NCBI GenBank assembly: GCA_002780675.1
Contig: PEUR01000154.1
Location: 1-18,793 of the forward strand
Origin: Gallionellales bacterium CG03_land_8_20_14_0_80_55_15
GTDB lineage: Bacteria > Pseudomonadota > Gammaproteobacteria > Burkholderiales > Gallionellaceae
Direction of reading: 5' to 3'
DNA length: 18,793 nucleotides
In this document: piece by piece, positions 8,632 through 18,201 of the stretch
Numbering within the stretch: position 1 is the stretch's first letter
Layout: each line of letters begins with the position of its first letter
Notes under the pieces: generated by a model
Database searches by the model: none
What the model saw: only the letters and a program-made list of their open reading frames with translations
Told to the model about the DNA's origin: nothing
Made by a program: the position numbers and the translations under genes

Positions 8632-8835
8632 ATGGCAACTGGTACAGTTAAATGGTTCAACGATGCAAAAGGTTTCGGTTTCATTACGCCTGACGATGGT
8701 AGCGAAGATCTGTTCGCGCATTTCTCCGCGATCAATATGAGCGGCTTCAAGTCGCTTAAAGAAGGCCAAAAGGTCAGCTTTGACGTGACTCAAGGACCTA
8801 AAGGCAAGCAAGCCTCAAACATCCAAGCACCTTAA
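8632..8835 (+). CDS. Cold-shock protein of the CspA family
   Basis: A 67-residue single cold-shock domain that binds single-stranded RNA and DNA and melts mRNA secondary structure. RNP1 is KGFGFI (13-18) and RNP2 is DLFAHFS (26-32). The usual WFN precedes RNP1, and [10 protein letters not shown] with KGKQASNI completes the fold. Length and composition are standard. Which CspA paralogue it is (cspA, cspD, cspE) cannot be told from sequence, and cold inducibility is not shown. It is monocistronic, with its own promoter region and a strong terminator. Confidence 0.97.
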   Translation: MATGTVKWFNDAKGFGFITPDDGSEDLFAHFSAINMSGFKSLKEGQKVSFDVTQGPKGKQASNIQAP

Positions 8836-8850
8836 TCGCTGCTTCGTTGG

Positions 8851-8879
8851 AAAAAAGCCCGGCACTGCCGGGCTTTTTT
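8851..8879 (+). terminator. Intrinsic terminator after the cold-shock gene (bidirectional form)
   Basis: A perfect 14-bp inverted repeat, AAAAAAGCCCGGCA (8851-8864) with TGCCGGGCTTTTTT (8866-8879), with the central bases forming the loop. The GC core is flanked by A6 and T6, so it can terminate both the csp transcript and the converging icd transcript. Confidence 0.95.
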
Positions 8880-8994
8880 GTTGGGGGTGGTCATAAGCCA
8901 TTGCTTTTGCAAGACACTCAATCACTCGCTGGGGGAGTACGGTCTCTTGATTGAATATATTTAAAATTATTCAATATAATCAATTTGTTATAAT

Positions 8995-11319
<2,325 letters not shown>

Positions 11320-11321
11320 TT

Positions 11322-11858
11322 ATGGGAAGTATTCTGCTATTCAATAAACCGTTCGGCGTAATTTGCCAATTCAGCCGGGATGGCCTGCATCCAACGCTGG
11401 CGGATTATATTCCTGTTCCTGAATTTTATCCCGCCGGACGCCTGGATACCGACAGTGAAGGCTTGCTGGTGTTGACCGACGATGGACCGTTGCAACACCG
11501 GATCACCGACCCGAAACACAAATTGCCCAAGACCTACTGGGTGCAGGTGGAAGGTGTGCCGGATGAGGTCGCACTGGGGCAGTTGCGTCGGGGGGTGTCA
11601 CTCAAGGACGGCGTTACCCTGCCTGCTGATGTCCGTTTGATGGATACGCCCTTGATGCTCTGGCCGCGCAATCCGCCCATCCGCGAGCGGCTAGCCATTC
11701 CGACCCGTTGGCTGGAACTGACGATACGCGAAGGCAAAAACCGCCAGGTGCGACGCATGACCGCAGCAGTGGGTTTCCCTACGCTACGTCTGATCCGTTA
11801 CCGCATCGGCGAATGGACGCTGGACAAGCTGGAACCGGGTCAATGGCAGTTACTGTGA
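11322..11858 (+). CDS. rluE: rRNA pseudouridine synthase, RluE type
   Basis: A 178-residue RsuA-family pseudouridine synthase without an N-terminal S4 domain, as in RluE, which modifies U2457 of 23S rRNA in E. coli. The start LLFNKPFGVICQFS is family-typical. The catalytic motif is GRLDTDSEGLLVLTDDG with nucleophile D42, followed by KTYWVQVEG and the GKNRQVRRMTAAVGFPTLRLIR segment. The short length and lack of S4 favour RluE over RsuA, RluB or RluF. No strong ribosome-binding site precedes the ATG. It converges on the small minus-strand gene with 32 bases between stops. Confidence 0.9.
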   Translation: MGSILLFNKPFGVICQFSRDGLHPTLADYIPVPEFYPAGRLDTDSEGLLVLTDDGPLQHRITDPKHKLPKTYWVQVEGVPDEVALGQLRRGVSLKDGVTLPADVRLMDTPLMLWPRNPPIRERLAIPTRWLELTIREGKNRQVRRMTAAVGFPTLRLIRYRIGEWTLDKLEPGQWQLL

Positions 11859-11890
11859 AACGCGCCGCCTGTGGTAGGGCTATGTGCGTA

Positions 11891-12055
11891 TCAGTGAATG
11901 ACGGGCGTTTCGTCTGGTGCCGGGGGCAAGTCAGCCGGGAGCTGATCTGCTGATTCTTCCTTCTGGCCGGATTTTTTCAGGAGTTTGTCGGCTTTTTTCT
12001 TTTGTTTGGCTAATTCTTTCTGGCGTTTTTCGTAGCTGTAGTTGGTCTTTGCCAT
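11891..12055 (-). CDS. Small Lys-rich conserved hypothetical protein (54 aa)
   Basis: It begins MAKTNYSYEKRQKELAKQKKKADKL and is highly basic and probably helical or coiled-coil in its first 35 residues. An acidic, Pro-rich tail ends PPAPDETPVIH. I recall similar short MAKTNYSxEKRQKEL-type proteins in proteobacteria, without known function. The ATG at 12055 is preferred over an upstream in-frame start (12079); an AGGA lies about 11 bases upstream, a rather long spacing. It lies on the same strand 104 bases after rhlE and could be cotranscribed with it. The charge pattern suggests nucleic-acid or ribosome contact, which is inference only. Confidence 0.7.
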   Translation of the reverse strand: MAKTNYSYEKRQKELAKQKKKADKLLKKSGQKEESADQLPADLPPAPDETPVIH

Positions 12056-12109
12056 CTGATGTTGGATCCTTTCTTGCAATGAAATCCATTGCGCATTGTG
12101 AGTATCTGT

Positions 12110-12138
12110 AAAAGTTAAGCAGACTGAGGCATCTGCCT
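12110..12138 (-). terminator. rhlE: Weak candidate terminator after rhlE
   Basis: On the minus strand GCAGA (12136-12132) pairs with TCTGC (12123-12119), followed by TTAACTTTT. The stem is only 5 bp, so this is a weak candidate 22 bases past the rhlE stop; read-through into the small downstream gene is plausible. Confidence 0.3.
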
Positions 12139-12159
12139 TGCGCGTGCTGCCGATGAAAT

Positions 12160-13683
12160 TTATCTGCCGCGACGTGCGGCGGGTTTCGGCGAAAACAGCG
12201 CGGGTTGCGGCATGGCTTGATGGCGAGCCGCTTCGGACATATGTTTTTCAGCGGCTGGTCTTTGGGGTTCGCGTGGCTTTGCCTCCTGTTCGGCGCGGGG
12301 CTGGCTGGCACGCGGTTGATTGCTTCGGTTGGGATTCGTTCGAGCCTGTCCATCACGCGGCTGTCCATTGCGAGCCTGGCCGGGCTGTTGCGGATTACCG
12401 GGTTTGCGGGCATTGCGCGACGATGGGGCATTACCCGCTGCCGGGGAATTGCCGGTTTTTGCCGTGGTGTTGCTGTGTCGCCGCTGACCGTGCTGGGGGC
12501 GCGGTTCGCGTGGCGCTTCGGGCGGAATGTGGGTGGGCGGTACAAAACTTTCGAGGGTGACGCGCGGTATCTGCGTCTTGATCAGTCGTTCGATATTCTT
12601 CAGGTGTTCTATTTCTTCATTGTCCACCAGCGAAATAGCCGCGCCATTGCTGCCTGCACGACCCGTGCGACCGATGCGGTGGACGTAATCTTCAGGCACG
12701 TTGGGCAGCTCGAAATTCACCACGTGGGGCAGTAACTCGATGTCCAGACCGCGCGCGGCGATGTCGGTGGCAACCAGCACGGGCAAGCTACCGTCCTTGA
12801 ATTGCGCCAATGCCTTGGTGCGCGCCGACTGGCTCTTGTTGCCGTGGATCGCCATCGCCGGGATGTCGTCCTTGCACAGTTTTTCTGCCAGGCGGTTCGC
12901 GCCGTGCTTGGTGCGGGTGAATACCAGCACCTGTTTCCAGTCATTGTGCTTGATGAGGTGGATCAGCAAATAGCTCTTCAGCTTCTGCGGGATCATGTGG
13001 ACAGTTTGTTCGACCAGTTCGGAGGTGGTGTTGCGGCGCGCCACTTCGACGAAGCCGGGGTTGTTCAGCAGACCGTCAGACAGATTCTTGATCTCGTCCG
13101 AGAAGGTCGCCGAGAACAACAGGTTCTGGCGTTTTTTAGGCAATAAAGCGAGAATTTTTTTGATGTCGCGGATAAAGCCCATGTCCAGCATACGGTCGGC
13201 TTCGTCCAGCACCAGAATTTCTACCGCCGACAAGTCCAGTGTCTTTTGTCCGATGTGATCGAGCAAACGCCCTGGGGTGGACACCAGAATGTCAATTTTG
13301 CCGCGCAGGGATTTGATTTGCGGGTTGATGTTCACGCCGCCGAACATCACCATGGAGCTGAGTTGCAAGTATTTGCCGTAGGTCTGCACCGATTCTTCCA
13401 CTTGGGCTGCGAGTTCGCGCGTCGGGGTCAGAATCAGGCAGCGCGGGCTGCCGTTGCGTTGATTTTCAAGCGGTTTGGCATTGAGCAGATGCAATAGCGG
13501 CAGGGTGAAACCAGCGGTCTTGCCCGTGCCGGTTTGTGCGCCCGCCAGCAAGTCTCCGCCCGCGAGAACCAGCGGAATCGCTTGCGCCTGCACGGGGGTG
13601 GGGGTGGTGTAGCCCGCGTCATTGATGGCGCGCATTAAGGGTTCTGCCAGATTCAGGCTGGCGAAAGTAATTTCATTTGTCAA
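12160..13683 (-). CDS. rhlE: DEAD-box ATP-dependent RNA helicase RhlE
   Basis: A 507-residue SF2 RNA helicase of the RhlE group, linked to ribosome assembly and RNA turnover. The Q-motif lies near residues 28-33 (TPTPVQ). Motif I is AQTGTGKT (49-56), Ia PTRELA, II DEAD (160-163), III SAT (191-193), [11 protein letters not shown] and [10 protein letters not shown] (335-342). From about residue 381 a 127-residue low-complexity tail rich in Arg, Pro, Gln, Asn and Ala ends in AARRGR; such tails bind RNA non-specifically. The start is TTG, chosen because AGGAG lies 7 bases upstream and the protein begins in register with the family ([14 protein letters not shown]). The leader is structured. Confidence 0.96.
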   Translation of the reverse strand: MTNEITFASLNLAEPLMRAINDAGYTTPTPVQAQAIPLVLAGGDLLAGAQTGTGKTAGFTLPLLHLLNAKPLENQRNGSPRCLILTPTRELAAQVEESVQTYGKYLQLSSMVMFGGVNINPQIKSLRGKIDILVSTPGRLLDHIGQKTLDLSAVEILVLDEADRMLDMGFIRDIKKILALLPKKRQNLLFSATFSDEIKNLSDGLLNNPGFVEVARRNTTSELVEQTVHMIPQKLKSYLLIHLIKHNDWKQVLVFTRTKHGANRLAEKLCKDDIPAMAIHGNKSQSARTKALAQFKDGSLPVLVATDIAARGLDIELLPHVVNFELPNVPEDYVHRIGRTGRAGSNGAAISLVDNEEIEHLKNIERLIKTQIPRVTLESFVPPTHIPPEAPREPRPQHGQRRHSNTTAKTGNSPAAGNAPSSRNARKPGNPQQPGQARNGQPRDGQARTNPNRSNQPRASQPRAEQEAKPREPQRPAAEKHMSEAARHQAMPQPALFSPKPAARRGR

Positions 13684-13690
13684 AACAATA

Positions 13691-13695
13691 CTCCT
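13691..13695 (-). promoter_or_regulatory. rhlE: rhlE ribosome-binding site supporting a TTG start
   Basis: AGGAG on the minus strand, 7 bases from the TTG at 13683-13681. No in-frame ATG lies nearby, so this fixes the unusual start codon. Confidence 0.8.
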
Positions 13696-13719
13696 GCGAC
13701 GGCCTGACGCTCAAAATAA

Positions 13720-13801
13720 GCGCCACCAATCGAGGCAGACGAATGTGTGATCGAAAGATCGGGTGTGAGTTAAGAGACCGCTACGCTGATTGGTCGGGCG
13801 C
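13720..13801 (-). promoter_or_regulatory. rhlE: Structured rhlE 5' leader with inverted repeat
   Basis: On the minus strand GCGCCCGACCAATC (13801-13788) can pair with GATTGGTGGCGC (13731-13720), leaving a two-base bulge. TTATTTT follows at once, giving a terminator-like outline upstream of the gene. Inside is a small GATC-GAAA-GATC hairpin. A possible -10 box, TACAAT (13818-13813), would place the transcript start just before the stem. Function as an attenuator is inferred. Confidence 0.45.
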
Positions 13802-13871
13802 AGGGGGCGCGCATTGTAACAGCATGGAGGGGATATAGGGAATCAATGCGTAGTAAATGGCTTGCCTAATG

Positions 13872-13877
13872 TATAAT
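13872..13877 (+). promoter_or_regulatory. Candidate -10 box for the fmdB-DUF502-aspS transcript
   Basis: A perfect TATAAT, 35 bases before the fmdB-like ATG, in the 229-base gap from rhlE. No good -35 hexamer stands 16-18 bases upstream. The ribosome-binding site AGGAAG follows before the ATG. Confidence 0.5.
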
Positions 13878-13912
13878 GCGCGCCTTTTGAAAATTACCAG
13901 ATAGGAAGAACC

Positions 13913-14161
13913 ATGCCTATTTACGCATATACCTGTTCCAGTTGCGGCGTGCAAAAGGACGTGATGCAGAAGATCAGCGACCCGTTGCTGACGACTTGTC
14001 CCGAGTGCGGCCGGGAGACTTTTACCAAACAATTGACTGCGGCAGGCTTTCAGCTGAAGGGTAGCGGCTATTACGCTACCGACTTCAAGGATAAACCGAA
14101 AGCTGAGTGCGCGCCTTGCGCCAGCGCCGCAAGTTGTCCGGCGGCGAACGGGAACGCATGA
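13913..14161 (+). CDS. FmdB-family zinc-ribbon protein
   Basis: An 82-residue protein starting MPIYAYTCSSCG, the typical opening of the FmdB/CxxC_CxxC_SSSS regulatory-type zinc ribbon. The two metal-binding pairs are C8/C11 and C29/C32. KGSGYYATDF (49-58) is also family-typical. The tail carries three more Cys (C66, C69, C75) in an Ala-rich stretch. The role of these small proteins is not established; some were proposed as regulators. Its TGA overlaps the next ATG (ATGA), so it is coupled with the DUF502 gene, an arrangement common upstream of aspS in betaproteobacteria. Confidence 0.9.
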   Translation: MPIYAYTCSSCGVQKDVMQKISDPLLTTCPECGRETFTKQLTAAGFQLKGSGYYATDFKDKPKAECAPCASAASCPAANGNA

Positions 14162-14787
14162 AAAAATACCTTATAACCGGTTTGCTGGTTTGGGTGCCGC
14201 TGGGTATCACCCTCTGGGTGCTGAATCTGACCATCACTACGATGGATCAGACCTTGCTGTTGCTGCCCGAACATTGGCATCCCGACCGCTGGCTGGGCAT
14301 CCATATACCCGGCCTGGGCATTATCCTGACTTTTGCGGTAGTGCTGACAACGGGCTTGTTGATACGCAATATTTTCGGTCAGCGGCTGTGGGCGGCTTCT
14401 GAAAAAGGCATGTTGCATATTCCCTTTGTTGGCAGCATCTACAAGGGCGTGAAGCAGGTCAGCGACACGCTGTTATCGGGCAGCGGCAATTCGTTCCGCC
14501 AGGTTTTACTGGTGCGCTACCCGCACCCGCATGCTTGGTCGCTAGCCTTTCAAACTAACGTGCCCGGCGGCGTGAGTGACTGTTTTGACGAGGAATATGT
14601 AGCGGTCTTCATTCCCACGACGCCCAGTCCGGTCAACGGTTTTTATTTTTTCGTGCGTCGCGCCGACACCATCGCACTGGATATGACGGTGGATGCTGCC
14701 TTGCGCACGATTGTTTCGATGGGCGTGGTAGCAGATGTCGAACACAGTCCCCGTCAACATTACACAGCTAACAACGATTTTTCCTAG
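14158..14787 (+). CDS. DUF502 family membrane protein
   Basis: A 209-residue inner-membrane protein. The N-terminal segment [20 protein letters not shown] (2-21) and a second around 52-72 ([18 protein letters not shown]) are membrane-spanning. The conserved core [22 protein letters not shown] and a soluble C-terminal beta-rich region ([19 protein letters not shown]) are DUF502 features. Function is unknown. The start is the ATG overlapping the fmdB-like stop; longer in-frame extensions would run through that gene. aspS follows after 10 bases, so these genes are likely one transcript. Confidence 0.9.
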   Translation: MKKYLITGLLVWVPLGITLWVLNLTITTMDQTLLLLPEHWHPDRWLGIHIPGLGIILTFAVVLTTGLLIRNIFGQRLWAASEKGMLHIPFVGSIYKGVKQVSDTLLSGSGNSFRQVLLVRYPHPHAWSLAFQTNVPGGVSDCFDEEYVAVFIPTTPSPVNGFYFFVRRADTIALDMTVDAALRTIVSMGVVADVEHSPRQHYTANNDFS

Positions 14788-14797
14788 AGATTACATT

Positions 14798-16594
14798 ATG
14801 CGTACACATTATTGCGGCACACTCAACACCGATCAACTCGACCAGACCGTCACTATTTGCGGCTGGGCGCACCGTCGTCGTGATCATGGCGGGGTGATTT
14901 TCATTGATTTGCGCGACCGCGAAGGTCTGGCGCAGGTGGTGTGTAATCCCGATCAGGTGGAAATGTTCAAAATCGCCGAATTGGTGCGCAACGAATTTGT
15001 GTTGCGCGTCACCGGCCTCGTGCGCCATCGTCCTGAAGGGGCTTCCAACAGCAATCTGGTGAGCGGTGAAATCGAAATCGTGTGTCAGGAAATCGAGGTG
15101 TTGAACGCAGCGCTTACGCCGCCGTTCCAACTAGATGACGAAAATCTCTCCGAGACCGTGCGTCTGACGAATCGCGTGATAGACCTGCGCCGTCCGCAGA
15201 TGCAAAAAAACATGATGCTGCGCTATAAAGTGGCGATGGCGTTCCGCCGCTTTCTGGACAGTCGCGGCTTTATAGACATTGAAACGCCGATGTTGACCAA
15301 GTCCACCCCGGAAGGCGCGCGCGACTATCTGGTGCCGTCGCGCGTGCATCCCGGAGAATTTTTTGCATTGCCGCAATCTCCCCAATTATTCAAGCAGTTA
15401 CTGATGGTCGCGGGTTTTGACCGCTATTATCAGATCACCAAATGCTTCCGCGACGAAGACTTGCGCGCCGACCGTCAGCCGGAATTCACTCAGGTGGATA
15501 TCGAGACTTCATTCCTCAACGAGACGCAGATTACCGCCTTGACCGAAGAGCTGATCCGCACCGTGTTCAAGGAAGCGATGGCGGTGGATTTGCCCAATCC
15601 CTTCCCGCGCATGACCTATCACGAGGCGATGGCGCGCTTCGGTTCGGACAAGCCGGATTTGCGCGTCACGCTGGAGCTGACCGAAGTCACCGATGCGATG
15701 AAGGACGTGGCTTTTAAGGTGTTCGCGGGTGTGGCGAATTCGGCCAATGGTCGTGTGGCTGCCTTGCGCGTGCCGAACGGCGCGGCTTTCACCCGTGGCG
15801 AGATTGACGAATACACCAAGTTTGTCGGCATTTACGGCGCGAAGGGCTTGGCTTACATCAAGGTCAACGACATCACGCAACTCAATGAAACCGGGCTGCA
15901 ATCGCCTATCGTGAAGAACCTCCACGAAGCGGCGCTGAAGACCGTCATCGAGCGCACCGGCGCACAAAACGGCGACATCATTTTCTTCGGCGCGGACAAG
16001 GAAAAGGTGGTCAACGATGCGCTGGGCGCATTGCGTTGCAAGATTGGTCACGACAAGGGTTATGTCAACGGCCATGCATGGGAGCCGCTGTGGGTGGTGG
16101 ATTTCCCGATGTTTGAATACGACGAGGAAGCCAAACGCTGGACGGCCTGCCACCATCCGTTCACGATGCCCAAGGACGAGCATATCGAGTTTCTGGAAAC
16201 CGATCCGGGGCGCTGTCTGGCCAAGGCTTACGATCTGGCCTTGAACGGTTGGGAACTGGGTGGCGGTTCGGTGCGCATCCACAAGGAGTCCGTGCAGAGC
16301 CTGGTATTCCGCGCGCTCAAAATTGACGCAGAAGAAGCGCAGCTCAAATTCGGCTTCCTGTTGGATGCGCTGCAATATGGCGCGCCCCCGCATGGCGGGC
16401 TGGCGTTCGGTCTGGACCGCATCGTCACCATGATGACCGGTTCGGAATCCATTCGCGATGTGATCGCCTTCCCCAAGACGCAGCGCGCGCAATGCCTGTT
16501 GACGCAAGCGCCGAGCGCGGTGGACGAACGCCAGTTGCGCGATCTGCACATCCGCCTGCGCCAGCAAGTGCAAACCACGGCGGAAATCGCTTAG
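14798..16594 (+). CDS. aspS: Aspartyl-tRNA synthetase (probably non-discriminating, Asp/Asn)
   Basis: A 598-residue bacterial class II synthetase. It has an N-terminal OB-fold anticodon-binding domain (residues 1-105), a class II core with motif 2 [18 protein letters not shown] (from F217), an inserted GAD domain of about 285-410, and motif 3 GLAFGLDRI (GLDR at 538-541). In the anticodon domain RRRDHGG places His at position 30. E. coli, a discriminating enzyme, has Leu30; the non-discriminating Pseudomonas aeruginosa enzyme has His31. This suggests it also charges tRNA-Asn for GatCAB amidation; no gat genes are in the window to confirm. The ATG at 14798 is favoured because the protein then starts MRTHYCG as the family does. 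Confidence 0.97.
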   Translation: MRTHYCGTLNTDQLDQTVTICGWAHRRRDHGGVIFIDLRDREGLAQVVCNPDQVEMFKIAELVRNEFVLRVTGLVRHRPEGASNSNLVSGEIEIVCQEIEVLNAALTPPFQLDDENLSETVRLTNRVIDLRRPQMQKNMMLRYKVAMAFRRFLDSRGFIDIETPMLTKSTPEGARDYLVPSRVHPGEFFALPQSPQLFKQLLMVAGFDRYYQITKCFRDEDLRADRQPEFTQVDIETSFLNETQITALTEELIRTVFKEAMAVDLPNPFPRMTYHEAMARFGSDKPDLRVTLELTEVTDAMKDVAFKVFAGVANSANGRVAALRVPNGAAFTRGEIDEYTKFVGIYGAKGLAYIKVNDITQLNETGLQSPIVKNLHEAALKTVIERTGAQNGDIIFFGADKEKVVNDALGALRCKIGHDKGYVNGHAWEPLWVVDFPMFEYDEEAKRWTACHHPFTMPKDEHIEFLETDPGRCLAKAYDLALNGWELGGGSVRIHKESVQSLVFRALKIDAEEAQLKFGFLLDALQYGAPPHGGLAFGLDRIVTMMTGSESIRDVIAFPKTQRAQCLLTQAPSAVDERQLRDLHIRLRQQVQTTAEIA

Positions 16595-16636
16595 TCTGAT
16601 ACCTAGAAAAATTTATATTTATTCAATGTAATCATA

Positions 16637-17089
16637 ATGATACGAATAAGTCTGTGGCGTAATTTGCGTATTGTCCGGGCGGTATTGCTGGTTTTGTCGT
16701 TATCGGCATTGCAGGCGTGTCAGCCCGGTCATGAGGGTTCGGCAACCTCTGCTGACTTGCCTGCTGCTGTGCAGAACCAGTCAAAGCCGGGGCAGCTCGA
16801 TCCGGCCAGTGGTCTGCCGGTTATTGCCTTAAATGAATTGCCGCCGGAAGCGCGTGACACGTTGCGCGCCATCAAGCAGGGCGGGCCGTTTGCCTTTGAC
16901 CGTGATGGTGTGGTATTCGGTAATCGGGAAAGGGTCTTGCCAAACCATCCGCGCGGTTATTATCATGAATACACCGTAACAACCCCGGGGGTGCGTACAC
17001 GGGGTGCGCGCCGCATCATCACTGGCGCACCGGTCGAGTATTATTACACTGCGGATCATTACCAATCTTTCAAAAGTATTCGGGAGTAG
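16637..17089 (+). CDS. Secreted or lipid-anchored guanyl-specific ribonuclease (N1/T1/barnase superfamily)
   Basis: A 150-residue export-directed RNase. The first 27 residues form a signal peptide (basic start, hydrophobic AVLLVLSLSALQA). C28 is the only Cys and sits in LQAC, a near-lipobox with an unusual Gln at -2, so lipid anchoring is plausible. The catalytic domain (about 65-150) closely resembles Streptomyces RNase Sa: LPPEARDTL, GPFAFDRDGVVFGNRE, YYHEYTVTTPG, RTRGARRIITG, TADHYQSF. The catalytic residues would be E111, R126 and H141; the RNase Sa disulfide is absent. No ribosome-binding site is visible before the ATG. A barstar-like inhibitor gene follows after 2 bases. It could serve RNA scavenging or competition; neither is shown. 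Confidence 0.9.
   Translation: MIRISLWRNLRIVRAVLLVLSLSALQACQPGHEGSATSADLPAAVQNQSKPGQLDPASGLPVIALNELPPEARDTLRAIKQGGPFAFDRDGVVFGNRERVLPNHPRGYYHEYTVTTPGVRTRGARRIITGAPVEYYYTADHYQSFKSIRE
17078..17083 (+). promoter_or_regulatory. Ribosome-binding site of the barstar gene, at the RNase gene end
   Basis: A CGGGAG-type purine run lies in the last codons of the RNase gene, about 8 bases before the inhibitor ATG. It is much stronger than anything before the RNase start. Confidence 0.65.
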
Positions 17090-17091
17090 CC

Positions 17092-17601
17092 ATGTCAAAA
17101 GATGCCACTGCATTAGCATCTCGTCATTCGGCGTTGAATAATCGGGCGAGCGAAAAATCAGCATCCGTAGCGCAAGGAGTGAACACGGAAAATGCGCTCA
17201 CTGTGCCAACACTCGCTGTACCCCAACTGAACAATCTTGCGGCTGCCGCTTGCATCCGCTCGGATTATGCTGCGGATGACTTGCGTGATGCGGCGATTGC
17301 GGCGGGATACGCGCTGTTCGAGGCTGAGATGAAGGGCATCAAAGGCAAGAAAAATCTGCTCAATGCGTTGGCGCAAGCCGCCCAATATCCAGATGAATTT
17401 GGCGAAAACTGGGATGCGCTAGTGGATGTGTTGTGCGATTTTTCGTGGCACCCTGCCCCGGGCTATGTGTTTTTGTTGCGCAATGTCAGTCCCACACTCG
17501 GACTATCTGTCAATGACCGGGAAATTGCCCAGGATATCTTCGATGATACGGTGGTGTATTGGCGGCAGCGTAACAAGCCATTCTGGATATTCCTGCTTTA
17601 G
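17092..17601 (+). CDS. Barstar-family ribonuclease inhibitor
   Basis: A 169-residue protein whose C-terminal part (about 60-169) has the barstar fold: YALFEAEMKGIKGKKNLLNAL, then PDEFGENWDALVDVLCDF. D108 and D112 occupy the places of barstar D35 and D39, which contact the RNase active site. It ends in the usual hydrophobic strand PFWIFLL. There is no signal peptide, so it is cytoplasmic and would neutralise RNase that fails to leave the cell. The first 55 or so residues are a Ser/Ala/Asn-rich extension that Bacillus barstar (about 90 residues) lacks. It is translated right after the RNase gene, and nudB follows after 3 bases. Confidence 0.92.
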   Translation: MSKDATALASRHSALNNRASEKSASVAQGVNTENALTVPTLAVPQLNNLAAAACIRSDYAADDLRDAAIAAGYALFEAEMKGIKGKKNLLNALAQAAQYPDEFGENWDALVDVLCDFSWHPAPGYVFLLRNVSPTLGLSVNDREIAQDIFDDTVVYWRQRNKPFWIFLL

Positions 17602-17604
17602 CTT

Positions 17605-18057
17605 ATGTCAGGAACGAAACAGCCTGTTTCCGTGCTGGTGGTGATTTATACCGCAGAGCTTGAGGTGTTGTTGCTGGAGCGTGCCGACCATCCCGGTTAC
17701 TGGCAGTCAGTGACCGGCAGCCGCGAAGATGAAGAATCCTTGCGCGATACGGCTATCCGTGAAGTGCGGGAAGAGACGGGGCTGGATGCCAGCCAGTATC
17801 AGTTTGACGATTGGCAGCAGCAAAATAGCTATGAAATCTATCCTCGCTGGCGGCATCGTTACCCTGATGGAGTCACGCAAAACACCGAACATGTGTTCGG
17901 ATTGCAGTTACCCAAACGACAGGCGGTGCGGCTTGCCGAGCGTGAACACTTGAATTATCAGTGGTTATCGAGGCAGGACGCGGCCCAGATGGTTTTTTCG
18001 CCAAGCAATCGTGCCGCGATTTTGGCGTTCCCCTCCGCTAACTTGAAACTCGCGTAA
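17605..18057 (+). CDS. nudB: Dihydroneopterin triphosphate diphosphatase, Nudix family
   Basis: A 150-residue Nudix hydrolase. The Nudix box is complete from G38 (GSREDEESL) to L60 (REVREETGL), with the R-E-x-x-E-E metal core at 52-57. WQSVTGS before the box and YPRWRHRYPDGVTQNTEHVF after it are typical of NudB, which removes pyrophosphate from dihydroneopterin triphosphate in folate synthesis. A position after aspS is also usual for nudB in betaproteobacteria. There is no ribosome-binding site; the start lies 3 bases after the barstar stop, suggesting coupling. The last residues (ANLKLA) and stop codon lie in a dispersed repeat. Activity on other nucleotides such as dATP cannot be excluded. 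Confidence 0.9.
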   Translation: MSGTKQPVSVLVVIYTAELEVLLLERADHPGYWQSVTGSREDEESLRDTAIREVREETGLDASQYQFDDWQQQNSYEIYPRWRHRYPDGVTQNTEHVFGLQLPKRQAVRLAEREHLNYQWLSRQDAAQMVFSPSNRAAILAFPSANLKLA

Positions 18058-18084
18058 CGAACCGTTCGCTGTTTCCGTCGCTTG
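18035..18084 (+). repeat. 50-bp dispersed repeat, copy 2 (nudB 3' end)
   Basis: The partner of the minus-strand repeat at 5792-5841, in the same orientation relative to transcription. It shares TGAAACTCGCGTA exactly and 26 of the first 32 positions. This copy covers the last codons of nudB, and its GCGTAA supplies the stop. Confidence 0.7.
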
Positions 18085-18201
18085 TGGCTGTGAAGACTGG
18101 AATGCGGGGCGGCATGATGGGGTTTTATTATGGGGCGTGGTGAATTTTCCATGCACGTCAGCTTTAAGTAAATATGAAATTTGACTGTTATCGAAGGTTC
18201 T

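Noticed and set aside
8967..8982. A 16-base AT-rich sequence matching 15/16 with 16619-16634 upstream of the RNase gene
   Set aside because: Short, AT-only-like sequence; the two contexts (3' of icd, 5' of RNase) differ, and chance similarity is likely.
8941..8994. AT-rich inverted repeat between the csp terminator and the icd stop as an icd terminator
   Set aside because: Arms such as ATTGAATA/TATTCAAT are all weak pairs; the strong bidirectional terminator at 8851-8879 already serves icd.
12061..12079. Upstream start (MQERIQHQ) for the 54-residue protein
   Set aside because: No ribosome-binding site, and the similar proteins I recall begin at MAKTNYS.
12205..12735. A 176-residue plus-strand ORF opposite rhlE
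   Set aside because: It lies antisense to the low-complexity Arg/Pro/Gln tail and last helicase motifs of rhlE. The open frame follows from that codon use; there is no family match or ribosome-binding site.
15509..16573. A 354-residue minus-strand ORF within aspS
   Set aside because: Long, but an exact antisense shadow of a complete, well-conserved aspS in GC-rich sequence; the protein looks like no family.
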